From: Diplocarpon mali
Taxonomy: Eukaryota > Ascomycota > Leotiomycetes > Helotiales > Drepanopezizaceae
Assembly (NCBI GenBank): GCA_024741835.1
Contig: JAENRP010000043.1
Coordinates: forward strand, 37,000 to 100,999
DNA: 64,000 bases
Direction: 5' to 3'
The number at the start of each line of letters is the position of its first letter. Position 1 is the first letter of the stretch. This document shows, piece by piece, positions 47,480-58,780 of this stretch. The notes under the pieces are model-generated. The model was not told the origin of the DNA. It was given only the letters and a program-made list of their open reading frames with translations, and ran no database searches. Made by a program: the position numbers and the translations under genes.

Positions 47480-48202
47480 GTAAATTACAGCTTTCTCTGC
47501 ACCAGATGGAAAGTGGAGGCAGAAGCTGCTCGATGCGAGTGCGATGTGCTGAACGTAAAGAAGAGGCGGTGGTTCACCAAGAGATAAATTGATGGCTGCA
47601 AGGCAGGAGCGATGGACTCTCTCCTTTTTTTTTTTTTTTCTTTTTTCTTTCTTCTTTTTTCTTTCCTTTTCTTCTCGTCTTCTTGTTTCTCTTGAACCGA
47701 CGGAGCTGAGATTTTGCACGGGGTGGGCGGCGGAGGCGGGAAAACGAACAATTAGCGATGCTGAAGGCGCAGAGTCGGGCGGAAAACAGGCGAACAGGCG
47801 ATCTCGCGTCGAATCAATCAATCTTCTTCAATTCCTCGAGAGAAGTCGATGGAATATCACTCTGAGCAGAGCACGAAGGGCGACGACAAGCAGAGCAGTT
47901 GAAGAGAAGGGCGGTGTGTGGTGGTGGGGGGAGAGGGAGAGAGAGAGGGAGAGGGAAGACGAGGAGACGGCAGTGCTGGGGCGACGGAAGAGTTAATAGG
48001 ATGGTTGGACACGGCAGGGTGAAGGATTGTGGGACCGAGCTAGAGCCCGAAGAGTCTAGCGCCGTCAGAGGTGGGGAGACCTGCTGCTTGGCGGGCTAGC
48101 CTGATTCTGGGGGTGTCCTGGTCTGGCGGTCACGAGAGACTCAGGGGGTGGCTTGGGCTCTGACTGACGTAGATTGAAGTTGCTATTATTGCATTGATGC
48201 CC

Positions 48203-48231
48203 GGGGACGGGGAGGGGGAGGGGGAGGGGGG
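48203..48231 (+). repeat. G-run cluster, G-quadruplex candidate
   Basis: Five consecutive runs of 4, 4, 5, 5 and 6 G separated by AC or single A. This satisfies the usual four-run G-quadruplex pattern with one- and two-base loops on the plus strand. It lies in the desert about 1.1 kb upstream of the Gln-rich gene's start; that gene is on the other strand. Confidence 0.8.
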
Positions 48232-48905
48232 TCGACGGTAGAAAGGATGCGACCCGCAAGAATTGCAGTCCGGTCGGGGGAGGTTGAGGATGGTGTTGGC
48301 GTTGGTGTTGGTGTTGGCGTGGGTTTGGATGTTGATGTCGATATGGATGTTGAAGCAGATTGATACACGGAGTCTGGACATCGGTGCGAGGGCAACCTGT
48401 CACGGGCATTGGCAGCCGTTCGCCCTCTCCCAGGTGGGGGGGGGCCGGGGGGCGTTGGAGGATTTGGCAGCAGACCAAAATATCCGGCTCCATCTTTGGT
48501 CGTCGAGAGCAGCTTGAATGAGATTGATTGATTGATTGATGGAGCACAGCGGACCGGTGCAAAGGACTCTGGACCGCACTTCGTACTGTGCTGTGTCGTG
48601 CTGTGCTGCGCTGCGCGATGCCGTGCCGTGCGGGTTCCCAGACGCCAATCCTCTCTTCCGGCCTGCATCTCGTCTATTCTGGTCTCTCTGCCGGCTCGGT
48701 ATCGTCGGGATGGAGTCGTACGGTGCGGTCGTGCAGGTGGCGTCCGGCCCCTGATCAGCAAGGAGGTTCGCCGGCGCCACGGCCAGGGGGACGAAGTGTC
48801 GCTGTGAGAGATCACGGTCGAGGAGACCGTGGCGACGCTCGGGTCCGGACAACACATGGCCTCTTGGATGTCTGCTGCGATCTCTCTCTTGCGAGCACGA
48901 CGCGT

Positions 48906-48936
<31 letters not shown>

Positions 48937-48968
48937 AGCCAGCTTCTGCGCGCGGATTACCGTGGTAT

Positions 48969-48992
<24 letters not shown>
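48906..48992. repeat. Inverted triplet repeats (GCA)10 ... (TGC)8, potential hairpin
   Basis: (GCA)10 runs at 48906-48935 and (TGC)8 at 48969-48992. Eight GCA units plus the next A (48912-48936) pair perfectly with T plus eight TGC units (48968-48992), a 25-bp stem with a 31-nt loop. Confidence 0.9.
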
Positions 48993-48999
<7 letters not shown>

Positions 49000-49125
49000 A
49001 CTTCTCCTCCTACTACTGTTACTTCTCCTCCTACTACTGTTACTTCTCCTCCTACTACTGCTACTTCTCCTACTACTGCTACTCCTCCTCCTACTGCTAC
49101 TCCTCCTCCTCTCCTCTCCCTCCTC
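48991..49125. repeat. C/T-rich minisatellite, ~21-bp unit
   Basis: About three or four units of a 21-bp repeat (TACTACTGTTACTTCTCCTC plus C), then decaying into shorter CTACTG/CTCCTC runs. It directly adjoins the TGC triplets. Confidence 0.85.
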
Positions 49126-50234
49126 CCACCACCCGGTATAGCGACGTAACGCATACAGTATCGTCCCGAGCTGTCCAGACCTCTGTAGACTCCAGAGTCG
49201 AATCCTCTTCGTCCGGATCTCTGAGCAGATGCCTTACTGTAAACACGCCGCTCTCATGATATTGCAGGAGCCAAGCCGGCAGATTTGTCCAGTCTGGCTG
49301 CCCCTCCTCCTCCTCCTCCTCCTCCTCCTTCTCCTCCTCTTTCCCCCCCCCCCATATCTCCCTCATCTGCCCCCATCCAGCCGAAACACCGAGCACGGGC
49401 GTGGTCGCAGCATCCTGGTCCGGGAAAGCTTCTCTTCTCCAGCTTCTTCGTCTCCGTCCGGAGCGTCAGCTGCATCTGCATCGCTCGGTGAAGAAACACC
49501 TGCAGGTGGGTATATATTTGATGGGATCTGCCAAGGAAGCTCCTCGCTGAAGGGAACCCGAGCACCGTCTTGCGTCCCTCGTCGGGAACGACCTGCCCTC
49601 CTGCACCGAACCGCATCGTGAAGGGGCTGAAACTTGCTCTTTCATGCCGTCCGAAATCCACGGCCACCGTCCCTCTCGCCCCTCTCGTCACGACGACCCG
49701 TCACGGGACGAGACGAACCGACGCCATCGTTCGGGGCAGCATCTGCGACGCGACTCAGTCCCGAGCCGAGTCACGTAGATTGCTTCCATCGCAACGGAGG
49801 GGGTCTGTCTCCTTTCGGTCAGGTCCTGGAAGGCCAGGTCGACGACGGCATCTCGCAGGCTGATAGGGCTGTTGGGAGATGAGGATCTCCAGTCCTCACT
49901 TCCGCATGGAGGGCGTGATCGTCGTTGTCTGCCTCGGGGTTGCGCAGTCGTGCCTCTGGCCGGCCTCAGGCAGGCCATGCCGCCAAGCCAAAAACCCGCC
50001 ACAGCTCGGGATGGAAGGCCCTTCCACGAGAATTCTACCGAGACGGGAGGGGCGGTCCTGCCCACTCTTTTCCGGACACCCAAGGCACTCTCGCCCGACT
50101 CCCGTACGCTCCCCAACACGGTAGGGGCGGAGATTGACCCCCCCCCCCCTTTTTTCCTCCTTTGCCACGCCGGCCCGGGTGTGGTTGTTCGCAGCCTGAT
50201 CCCAGGAGAGGGGAGGGAAAGGGCTGGAGAGGGA

Positions 50235-50326
50235 GAAGAGGCGCCGTTTCATCGAAGGACGAAGAGTCCCGGTCGGAACTGAAGAGGCGCCGTTTCATCG
50301 AAGGACGAAGAGTCCCGGTCGGAACT
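50235..50326. repeat. Perfect 46-bp tandem duplication
   Basis: Two identical 46-bp units, 50235-50280 and 50281-50326, each starting GAAGAGGCGCCGTTTCATCG, followed by the first seven bases of a third. Identity suggests a recent event. No coding gene spans it. Confidence 0.92.
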
Positions 50327-53087
50327 GAAGAGGACGCGCTATCCAGGACGGGACAGCGTGCTGCAGCCGATTGCACCGCGTCGCAGTGCCAGTTGCCGCC
50401 ACGTGGCTTCTTCGCTCTTCGCACACGCGAACGAGCGGCTCACCCGCAGCGGGAGCTGACGAAGCAATCCCCCCCGCACCTCTCCGGCAGGGCCTCCCCG
50501 AAGCGGCTTAGCGCGTGTCGAGCTCCCCCCTCCAAGCAGACCCGGCACTCTACACGCAGCACGGTACTCCTTCGTACCGGCGTAGACTATTCGGGATACC
50601 CTGCCCGTGCACGGCTCCAGTCGGCCGTCGAAGATTTCGGCCTGCCGAGGGTTCCCATACCAGGGGGGCACCCCCGTGATATGGGAATATCCGCTCGCCG
50701 CTTTTTCAGCCTGAAATGATAGTCATCCAGCCTTAGGGCTAGCATTGACCACAGAGGAGAGAGGCGAATCAAAGCAGCATTGGCCAGGATCATCGGAGCA
50801 TGGGTGGAGGCACGGCCGAGAATCGTGGCATGGTTAGCCGTATGGTACGAAGTAGACACCACGCCCCGTCCCGCCCACCTTTTCCCTCTCTACTTGCGGC
50901 CAGTGTCACGTGGAAGGAGAGCGTGCCGAGGCGGGAGCCGAGGTGACGCGCGCGTAGGAGGGGCGTGGGGGTCGACTTCCCGGGGTGGTTTGAGCCCGGC
51001 CACCAAGCAAGCAAGCAAGCGAGCGATCAATCAGTCCAAGAGGGTCTAGGCACTGCCGCTGCATTCGGCGAAGGATAGTAGACAGGCTCTCGCCGGGTCT
51101 ATAAATAAATACACCTGGCGGGCGTCGGTCCCAGGACACAGTCTCGGGACTCCCGGGTTGGGCACGCTCGAGGCTCGAGGGAGGGGGGAATAGCCAGGCC
51201 AGGAGCTCTGTGCCGGGACGGTACGAGGGAACAGGACGACCTTGCGTCTCCGGATCCGGTCTGCTCCAGCAAGGACGGTGGGGCGCCTCGATTCCGGCAT
51301 ACCATGTGCCGCGGTGCACACCCCGGGCTGCCGGGGGGCTCCTCGGGTTCCCGGGTCGGGGCGGGCGACGGGAGGAGAGGAAACGGCCCGGAATGAGTGC
51401 AGTGATCCCCGCACCGCGGCCCGTGGAGGGCGGGAGCGTCGCCGAGAATCCGGCATCGATGCGGAGGGCCGAGGGGGATTTGCGAGCACCCTCTCCCCGA
51501 GAGACTCCCCGAGGGAGTCCTGCGTGCCCGGTGGCCTCGCGCCGCCCTCCTCGATCTTCACGTGCATACGCGTAGGGCTGAGTGCAAGCCTGCCCGTGCC
51601 GGCCCGGCGACGTGGCCTGCGAGCTTCTCCAAGGACGCAGCAGAATGTCTCGGACGTCCCGAAGAGTTCCCGGGTCGGGGTTCGGCTCCGCACGGAAGAA
51701 TCCGCCGCGGACACGTGACACCTCCCCGCCCGAGCCTATTCTCCGGAGTCATCTCCGACCGCACGCTTCTTTTCCCGCTCACAAGCGAGATGAGCTGGCG
51801 CTCTCGGTCGAAAGTATGTTGCGAGGGCGACCTTGTCGCCCCTCTCGTCCTTCTGTTCACTCTCCCCTCTCTCCCCCTTCCCCTCCCCTCTCGCAGACAC
51901 TCTCCCATCTCTCCCCACTCTCGGATTCCCATCAATCTCCACGACGGCCGCCAACCGCTCCCCGTGCCCTCCGTCAGCATCTTCGCGCTCGAATCCCAAC
52001 ACCTGACGGGCCGAGATGCAGGCTGGCCCATGACTAAATCTGCCGGGGCTGGGGGCTTGGTCCTCGAGCTCTCCAAAAGTATAAACCAAATCCCAATTCG
52101 AAATAACCCTCCACACGTGAGACTCCACTTTGCAACGTCAGTCGTGGTCTGCATTGATCCCCCCTGGTTGGAGCTGGCAGATCAGTGGGTCGTCACCGAT
52201 CGGGTCTGCAGGTGACAAGAGAAGAGAGGAAGAAAAAAAAAATAAAAATAAAAATAAAAAGAGTACAGGGAGAGTCAAACTTCCTCACCATCCTTCTCGG
52301 AGCAATGCCAACCATGTGAAGCACCCAGGTAGCTCGTCGTCGTCGCGAGACAGCTCCGATTCCCCTGTCGTGGGGCCATCCACCAGCATCCTCGCCCCCC
52401 CCCCAACTTGAAGCCTTGGAGCAAAACCGAGGTCTCATCCAAAACAATCAACATGAACCCGGACCCCCCACGGCTGTAGATAGATGACTCCCTCGCTCGG
52501 TCGCATGAACTGCCCGTCAGACCCTGAAACGCCCTCCGTCCCGACGCAGAGGGCATGCCGATGATTTGCACCGGGCACCCTCCCCCCATCCCCAAACACG
52601 CAACCTCCCGCCACGGGCGGGCAGCTGTCACCAGGGAGGGACACGGTGTGCAGACGAATGAGCATCCTGTGCAGACGAATGGGCATCCTGCGCCGCCCTG
52701 CTCGCGCCTGGCTCATCTTCGCACCGTCTGCTCGCCGGCGCAGAAAAGGAGGGCCTTCGTTTTCCCGCTCGTCGTCCTGGCATCGAGATGGCGCCAGGCC
52801 ACGAGCCACACGAGCCATGTCCCCCGGCAGAGTCGCCCGCGCCGCCTCGGCTCCGTCCACTCGGCCCGCGGGCGGGGAGAGGCCGAGGACGAGAGGGCTG
52901 GATCTCCCATGCCTGATGGAATTAAGGAGTCGTCGAGAATAGCTTCTCGAACCTTGATGGAATCGTGGTGACTGTACATGTAGTCTTATGCGTATTTCAG
53001 CCAGTCGGAGAGCACAGAGCGTGCTGGTTCCGAGGGGTCTTTTGACTTTGAGTAAATCGTATGGATTATGCAGATGGTCTTACTTTA

Positions 53088-54372
53088 TACTTAGTATCAT
53101 AGGTAAATAATGTACAATTCTAGGCTGTGCACACTAGATACTTGGCAATGCTGCTTTTACAATTTCCTTAATATTTTATATGGCCTCCTCCTGCTGCGAT
53201 TATAGCTTTACATCTTTCTAGCATTTCCTTGATTAATTCTCTAATCCTTTTAATTGTTATCGATTCCTACGCTTCTTTTATAGCTTTATATAGTCTTTTA
53301 TAAGATCGATGAACCTTTGGATGTTTACCCTTGATATAATCTTTCATTTTATCCTATACTATCTTAATTGGGTTTAAATTAGGAGAATTCGCAGGCCAAA
53401 AGATAGGGGTAATCCTAATTGCTTCAAATACTAATTGAGTATATTTAGAAGTATGCCCTTTTGCATTATCCTATTGGAATTCAAGCTCGGGATATTGCTA
53501 TAGAATCTCTTAAACCTTTGGGATAATAATTCTAAAGTACAAACCTTTATTTATCGTTTCCTAATCCTTTTCTTAAAATAACCCTTAATGCTAACTGTAT
53601 TTCCCTAATATTATTCCTTAAAATATTTATCTAATCTTCCTTTGATATTGATCTTTAATACAATTAGGGTAATATTCTTCTTAAGACCTGATTTCTTATA
53701 TAATCCATTCCTTTATATGTTTCCTAAGATTAACCTACGTTTTATTACTCTATAAGACTGAAAACTATTGCTCTTTAGTCCAATCCTTATGCTCAATAGC
53801 CTATTAAAGTCGAGAGATCTGATTCGTATATATAAGGACTGGTTTTCGATAAGCAATTCGTCAAACGAAGCCTTCCTTCTTAAAAGCTGTATAAATAGCG
53901 TAGAAGCCGACGTTCTAATAAAGAATTGAAGGAATATCAGCCTAAGGAGTATATCGATTTGCTCTCGAGGCTATAACCTATTAAATAAGGTGTTTTCGTT
54001 ATAGAGTATTTAAGTGAGCTTTATAGCCTTAAAGATGATATTAAGGAGTCAATCGAGTTTATAGAGCGTACTAAACTTAACGTCGAGTAAGGTTTAATTA
54101 AAGGGCGATCTAATCTTAAGTCCAACTGGCATTAAAATAAAGAGTCTGATAGTATACTCGTTCGTTATAAGAGGTCTGTTTTATAGGTGTCTTTAGAGTT
54201 GGTATACTAAATAAAGAATCCATATTAAAAGTATTGATTTTCAGTGCAAAAAGCGGCAAATCATTATAGATAAATCATTAGCTATACCCCCTATATATAA
54301 GCCCTGTTAATGGAAACCGGTAGAATTACGCACAGATAGCACTTGTATATTATTTCGGGCATGTACTAAGTA
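53088..54372 (-). mobile_element. Degenerate Tc1/mariner element, 1,281 bp
   Basis: Element 53090-54370 flanked by TA (53088-53089 and 54371-54372). Terminal inverted repeats of about 41 bp: left CTTAGTATCATAGGTAAATA, right on the other strand CTTAGTACATGCCCGAAATA; both reach CTGTGC. Removing the element and one TA restores a single 56-bp array unit. The length and TA target are normal for Tc1/mariner. It encodes a broken transposase on the minus strand and shares its ends with the 455-bp element at 35435-35889. Confidence 0.9.
53168..53516 (-). pseudogene. Broken Tc1-type DD34E transposase, C-terminal part
   Basis: The readable minus-strand frame gives QYPELEF, a stop, DNAKGHTSKYTQLVFEAI, then TPIFWPANSPNLNPIK and, after another stop, DKMKDYIKGKHPKVHRSYKR, a third stop, and ESITIKRIRELIKEMLERCK ending AAGGGHIKY. 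This is the second catalytic Asp (QDNA-like) and the NPIE motif of Tc1/mariner transposases, spaced by 34 residues. The last catalytic Glu reads Lys (codon AAG). Stops sit at positions where the family has Gln or Trp, as expected from CAG to TAG and TGG to TAG changes. Tc1 transposases cut and rejoin DNA at TA sites; this copy is dead. Confidence 0.85.
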
Positions 54373-54771
54373 CCTGGGTAGGTTGGACGAGTAAACTGTA
54401 TTGATTATGCAGATGGTCTTACTTTATACTTGAGAAGGTTGGACGAGTAAATCGTATTAACTACATAGGTAATCTTACTTTATACTTGAGAAGGTTGGAC
54501 GAGTAAACCGTATGGATTATGCAGATGGTCTTACTTTATACTTGAGAAGGTTAGATAAGTAAATCGCATTAACTACATAGGTAATCTTACTTTATACTTG
54601 AAAAGGTTAGATAAGTAAATCGTATCGACTACGTAGGTAATCTTACTTTATACTTGAGAGGTTGGACAAGTAAATCGTGTTAACTATATAGGTAATCTTA
54701 CTTTATACTTCAAAAGGTTAGACAAGTAAACCGTATTGCCTATACAGATAGTCTTACTTTATACCCGAGTC

Positions 54772-57700
54772 GGCTGCAAAGGATCAAGTATCACAACCTT
54801 ATTGCTCGCTTACTTCCCCGCCCGCCGTTGAGAGGCGCTCGCGCTTCCGCAAGTGGCAGGTCTGCCCGCAGACCAGGGAGTGTAGCCCGGGATGGCCTCC
54901 TGCCATGGGAATCCAAATCCATCGCCGGAGATACAGTAGTTCAATAGAAAGTCGTTCATCGACCAAGTCGTCTTCCCGGAAAGGAGAGCAGACTTTCCTC
55001 GCTCTCTTTGGGGCGGGTTCCGTCCGGTCCGTCTCCCGCTCGGGTTTCCCCGCTCCGCTCCCGCTCTTCTCTTCTCTTCTCCTTCTCGTTCGACTGCTGC
55101 TGAGATGTTCACCGATCCTAGAGCCTCTCTTCGAGCACCACGATGGCTACCCACCATGCCGATGCTCGAAACCCCCCCTTCCTGGCTGGAGTCGCGGTTC
55201 TCGGGCTGCTCTCCGGCACCCAGCGCGGCGGGATCTTCCGCTTCGCCGGCTCGGGCTGGTCGTGGACGCTCGCCGCCCTTCTACCCCGTGACTGCTTCGG
55301 AAGTTGTGGACGAGACGGGGCGAATCACGGGCGTCCGGGCATCTCGGCTGCTCGCGTGCAAAACTGTCGCGTGAGGGCTGCCGTACAGATCGGGCCGTTG
55401 CGCTTCGGGCCGGAATGCAGAGGCCGAGTCTCGTCCGGCGGCCTGGCCTGGACACTGGCCCGCCCAAACCCCGCTGGCTTACTCCGCCTTCTCCACGCCA
55501 AGAGACCCGCTTGTCGATTTTCATTTTGGCATTTTTCTGTGCGCGGCGTGTCCCCGGCTCTCGAAGCGGCTGCGTCTCGGAGGAAGCGCACCGCCCGCGT
55601 ATGCGTGTAGCTAACCTGTCTGCCTTGACGCGAGCTGTTGACTCTATTCTTCGCGATCTCTCGGATCGGCTCGTACTCGCAAGCCGGCTTCCGGAGGGAC
55701 AAGGTGGGAGCCTGATTCTCCGGGCTTCTCTTTCCTGATGCTCTCCAGATAACCCCAAAGCGTTGATATGTCGGCGCCTCGGGCAATGGCTATGGCTAAT
55801 ATCGTGGCAATGTCATCGTCGAGTTGGGGGATAGCGAGAGTGTTTACAGTTACCTACGCGGTTTCCGAGTGATCGCTCTCTGCTGCTGTGGCGGCTGGAG
55901 GCTCTGGGTTGCACGGAATAATGAGGATGTGCTGATCAGAGGGGAGAGCTCGCTCTTTTTCAGGGCGAGGGTTGAAAATGAACTCCGACTCATCTTTTCT
56001 TCTCTACACGTTCCCAGGAAGCCAACCCTTGTGCCATTCTGACCGCGTACACTATCTGGATATGTGGTCGCTAGACTAGGGAGCACTCACAGTACCTCCG
56101 AGGCATTGGGGAGAATCAGACGGGAGTAGGGTCGAGAAGCTAGCGTGAGATTCCTGTGCACAGATGGTGTGAGCTCTCGATGCACAAGCTCTCTCGAATA
56201 ACCTTGGTATCTTCCTCTCTCCGGGCGTTAGCCTCGCCAACTCAATACCAACCCATGTTTTCCACCAGTCGAGATCATGGCCTCAGCATCGACTAAACCA
56301 AACCCTCGAAACCATGTGGGGATCGAGAGAGCAAGCAGCTGGCCTTCGGTCCTCATGTCAAGCATATGAGACTGTACCACAGCATCCAGCCAACCTCACC
56401 TCGTGATATTTCCCGTCAGCAAGATACTCCTGGCCATCGTCTTGGAACAAGCTGCTCGACGACACAAGTCCACCGGTCCAGCAGTAAATGATACCAGCAT
56501 TGCAGCGCTGCCGGCAGGAGAGGGTCTGTGTCGCTTCACATGAACCTGTTCAAGCGAGGGAAAACCGACCTTCCGAGATACAGCAGCAGTCTCGACTCCG
56601 CTACCCGTCTTGTAACCCACTACGACCCCAAGGCGAGCGAGTGCCTGCAAAGTCCCCGCCAGATAACAGAAGCTTGGGTCAAGCGATGACTCTAGCAAGC
56701 ACAGGTGCGAAGCCAATGCTTCCCGGCCTCGTCAGCTTGCCGGGCTAAAGGACAGGAAAATAAACAGTCGGAGCTCTCACCAGAATCGCTGGATTTGCCT
56801 GCCGCAGGAACAGCTCGGGATGCAGGCTTCACCGATACATCGAGCGAGAATCTGGACTTCAGGCCGACTCAGATAGATCACATCCAGTCGTGGCTGAGGG
56901 TATACGCGTTGGTCGTGCACTAGTGGTTTATAGCTTTACTACCTGGGTTGTCCTCTCTCTCGTTTATCCTCTCCCTCAGGTAAAAGGACGTGGCTTGTCG
57001 CAAGGCCGCTGCTCCAAGGGCGTTACTGAATAAATCGATATCACACGGAGACACGTATTACGCGGTATACCGAGTGCTCTCGGGGTAATCTTCCCAGGCG
57101 ATGCTACGGCTAGCATGTTCTGTGACTGAGTCCGTGTAGGCCGAGCAAGATCTCCCCACCGTGGCTCCAGACGGGTCATGGTCTCTGCTGGAGCAGCCGA
57201 GCCGGGGAGACAAATCCTCCACAGCCCAAATCATGATTACAAGCGCCCTGGAGACACCTGGAGACACCTGGAGACAGGCCTTTTCGCTCTGTCCACGCCA
57301 GCTGGCCAGCAAATCCGTCTCGCAGGCCTGAAAATGGCGAAATACAACATATCCACAGGCATTTCTGCTCTCACATCCGAGCGTGGAAACGAGCGGGGCA
57401 GTTTCTCATCTACACCCGCACTTGGTTGGGCCCCGTGCCAGCGCCAGGCTGATAGTGGAGCAGAGCGCGGCCTGGACAGGTCGTCTCTCGTCGCTCTTCC
57501 TGCCGAAAGACACCGCGAGATCTCGAGGCTCTGGACCCGGTCTCGTCTGCATGCTTGGGCCCAGCCAGCAGAAACCGCTACTCTCTAGACGTGCTGCTTT
57601 GCAAGAAAGCCTCGCTAGTCGCTTTGAAGCTTACTAGTCGTCCAGAATGTCAGAGGTTCATCTACTCCATGAGTCGCTGGAGACATGGATGGCTCCAAGA

Positions 57701-58780
57701 TGATGCGTGGGCGTCACATGACGAAGATATTTGTTTCTCGCGAAGACATGCCGACTACATGATACGGGAGAGACGAATGGCATACTTGAAAAGAAGGTGG
57801 ATGCTCCAGTTGGTCAGTATTTGACATTAAGGACCGAGCTGTCGAGACGGACGCTCACAGGAAAGGAGCAACGAGACGAAAAACTGTAGAGCTCCACGCC
57901 GAGCTACGCCAATGATTCGCAGGCAGAGAATGCTTCCAGGGCTAGCTGACCCTAATGTATCTCTCTGAGCTTCTTTGGCCGTAATGCGCTCGTCTTGCTA
58001 GTTGCATAGTTCCTCTTGAAAATGACAAGGACCATTTCTCTCAGCCATGCGAAAGAAAATGCTAGCCACGACAGCACACGTGTGTCGCACCAGCAGCCGT
58101 TGATCTGCTGGCAAAGAGCGTAGCCAAAGGAGAATCAATAGTAGCCCAGCCAAGAAAGAGAGACAGAACTCGAAAGCGCATTCCCGTTGCTCACACAACG
58201 CTCTCATCTCCAGGACCCTCTTGCTTGACATCCAAATCCCAGCATCCAGGGGCCAAGCAATCTGCTGAAAGGTCTCGCAAACTCGTGCGGTTCAGTACAC
58301 GCAAGTGATCAGGAACTTATTGTGGAGTGCTTGGTAGATCGAGAAGCCAAAGGCGCGCGAATAGAAACATGCAGGGAAATGGAGGAGTTCGGCAATGCTC
58401 TACGGAAACTGACGGAGAGCACGACCTAGAGAGCACGGTGGAGATTGTCAGATCAGCTTTACCGACTCTTCGACTCAATGGAATGGCTTCTTTTCTGTAT
58501 GCACCGTGCCTGCATGGGACTGGCTGTCGCAGAAAGTGAAGAGCTTGGTGGTGTGGAGGAGCTTGTTAGTGTCCCGCCGCCAACTTCCGGCATTGATGGG
58601 GGTTTGTGAGTTGATGTCAGGAAGTTGATGCTCCTAGCGCCCGTGACCGGGCCAACCTCGGCAGCAGAGTCGCGTCTTCCCAGACGTGTCCGACCTCATC
58701 AGAGCGGACCGCCCCACCGCAACCTCGACATCGCAACCTCTCGCCGTGGGGAAATTTTTTTTCGCGTTCAAACACCCACC
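54772..58780. other. GC-rich region without supportable genes
   Basis: About 4 kb from the end of the tandem array to Fta4. Frames such as 55143-55610 and 58231-57998 (77 codons with a hydrophobic stretch) have no recognisable family. A short GGAGACACCT repeat occurs near 57250. Nothing else can be supported. Confidence 0.45.

Larger units (their letters stand above)
47109..53049. other. Large GC-rich repeat-rich gene desert
   Basis: Nearly 6 kb upstream of the Gln-rich gene with no gene I can support. It contains an assembly gap (47474-47479), T/C-rich tracts (47625-47690), GAG-type runs (47925-47965), a G-run cluster (48203-48231), GTTGGT-like repeats (48285-48345), inverted GCA/TGC triplets (48906-48992), a 21-bp minisatellite (48991-49125), a CTC-type run (49300-49350), a C/T homopolymer junction (50139-50160), a 46-bp tandem duplication (50235-50326) and an A/TAAAAA tract (52228-52262). 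Long frames are Arg/Pro/Ser-rich on several strands at once, which is what random GC-rich sequence gives. Confidence 0.55.
53050..54771. repeat. 56-bp tandem array (minisatellite) split by a transposon
   Basis: Left piece 53050-53089; right piece from 54373, with unit starts at 54381, 54437, 54493, 54549, 54605, 54660 and 54716 (period 56, once 55). Units share GGTTGGACGAGTAAA and TCTTACTTTATACTTGA. Two unit types differ mostly by C/T and G/A (GATTATGCAGATGGTC against AACTACATAGGTAATC) and partly alternate along the array. The block is AT-rich inside GC-rich flanks. Confidence 0.9.

Noticed and set aside
48588..49259. Long frames translating as poly-Gln, poly-Ala and Thr/Ser/Pro repeats
   Set aside because: They are direct translations of the triplet and 21-bp repeats, with no non-repeat domain or gene context.
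50139..52215. Several 150-270-codon Arg/Pro/Gly-rich frames on both strands
   Set aside because: Mutually overlapping in many frames, as expected from GC-rich DNA with few stops; none shows a domain.
54381..54771. Regularly spaced repeats resembling a CRISPR array
   Set aside because: The units are contiguous 56-bp tandem copies without unique spacers, in a eukaryotic genome.
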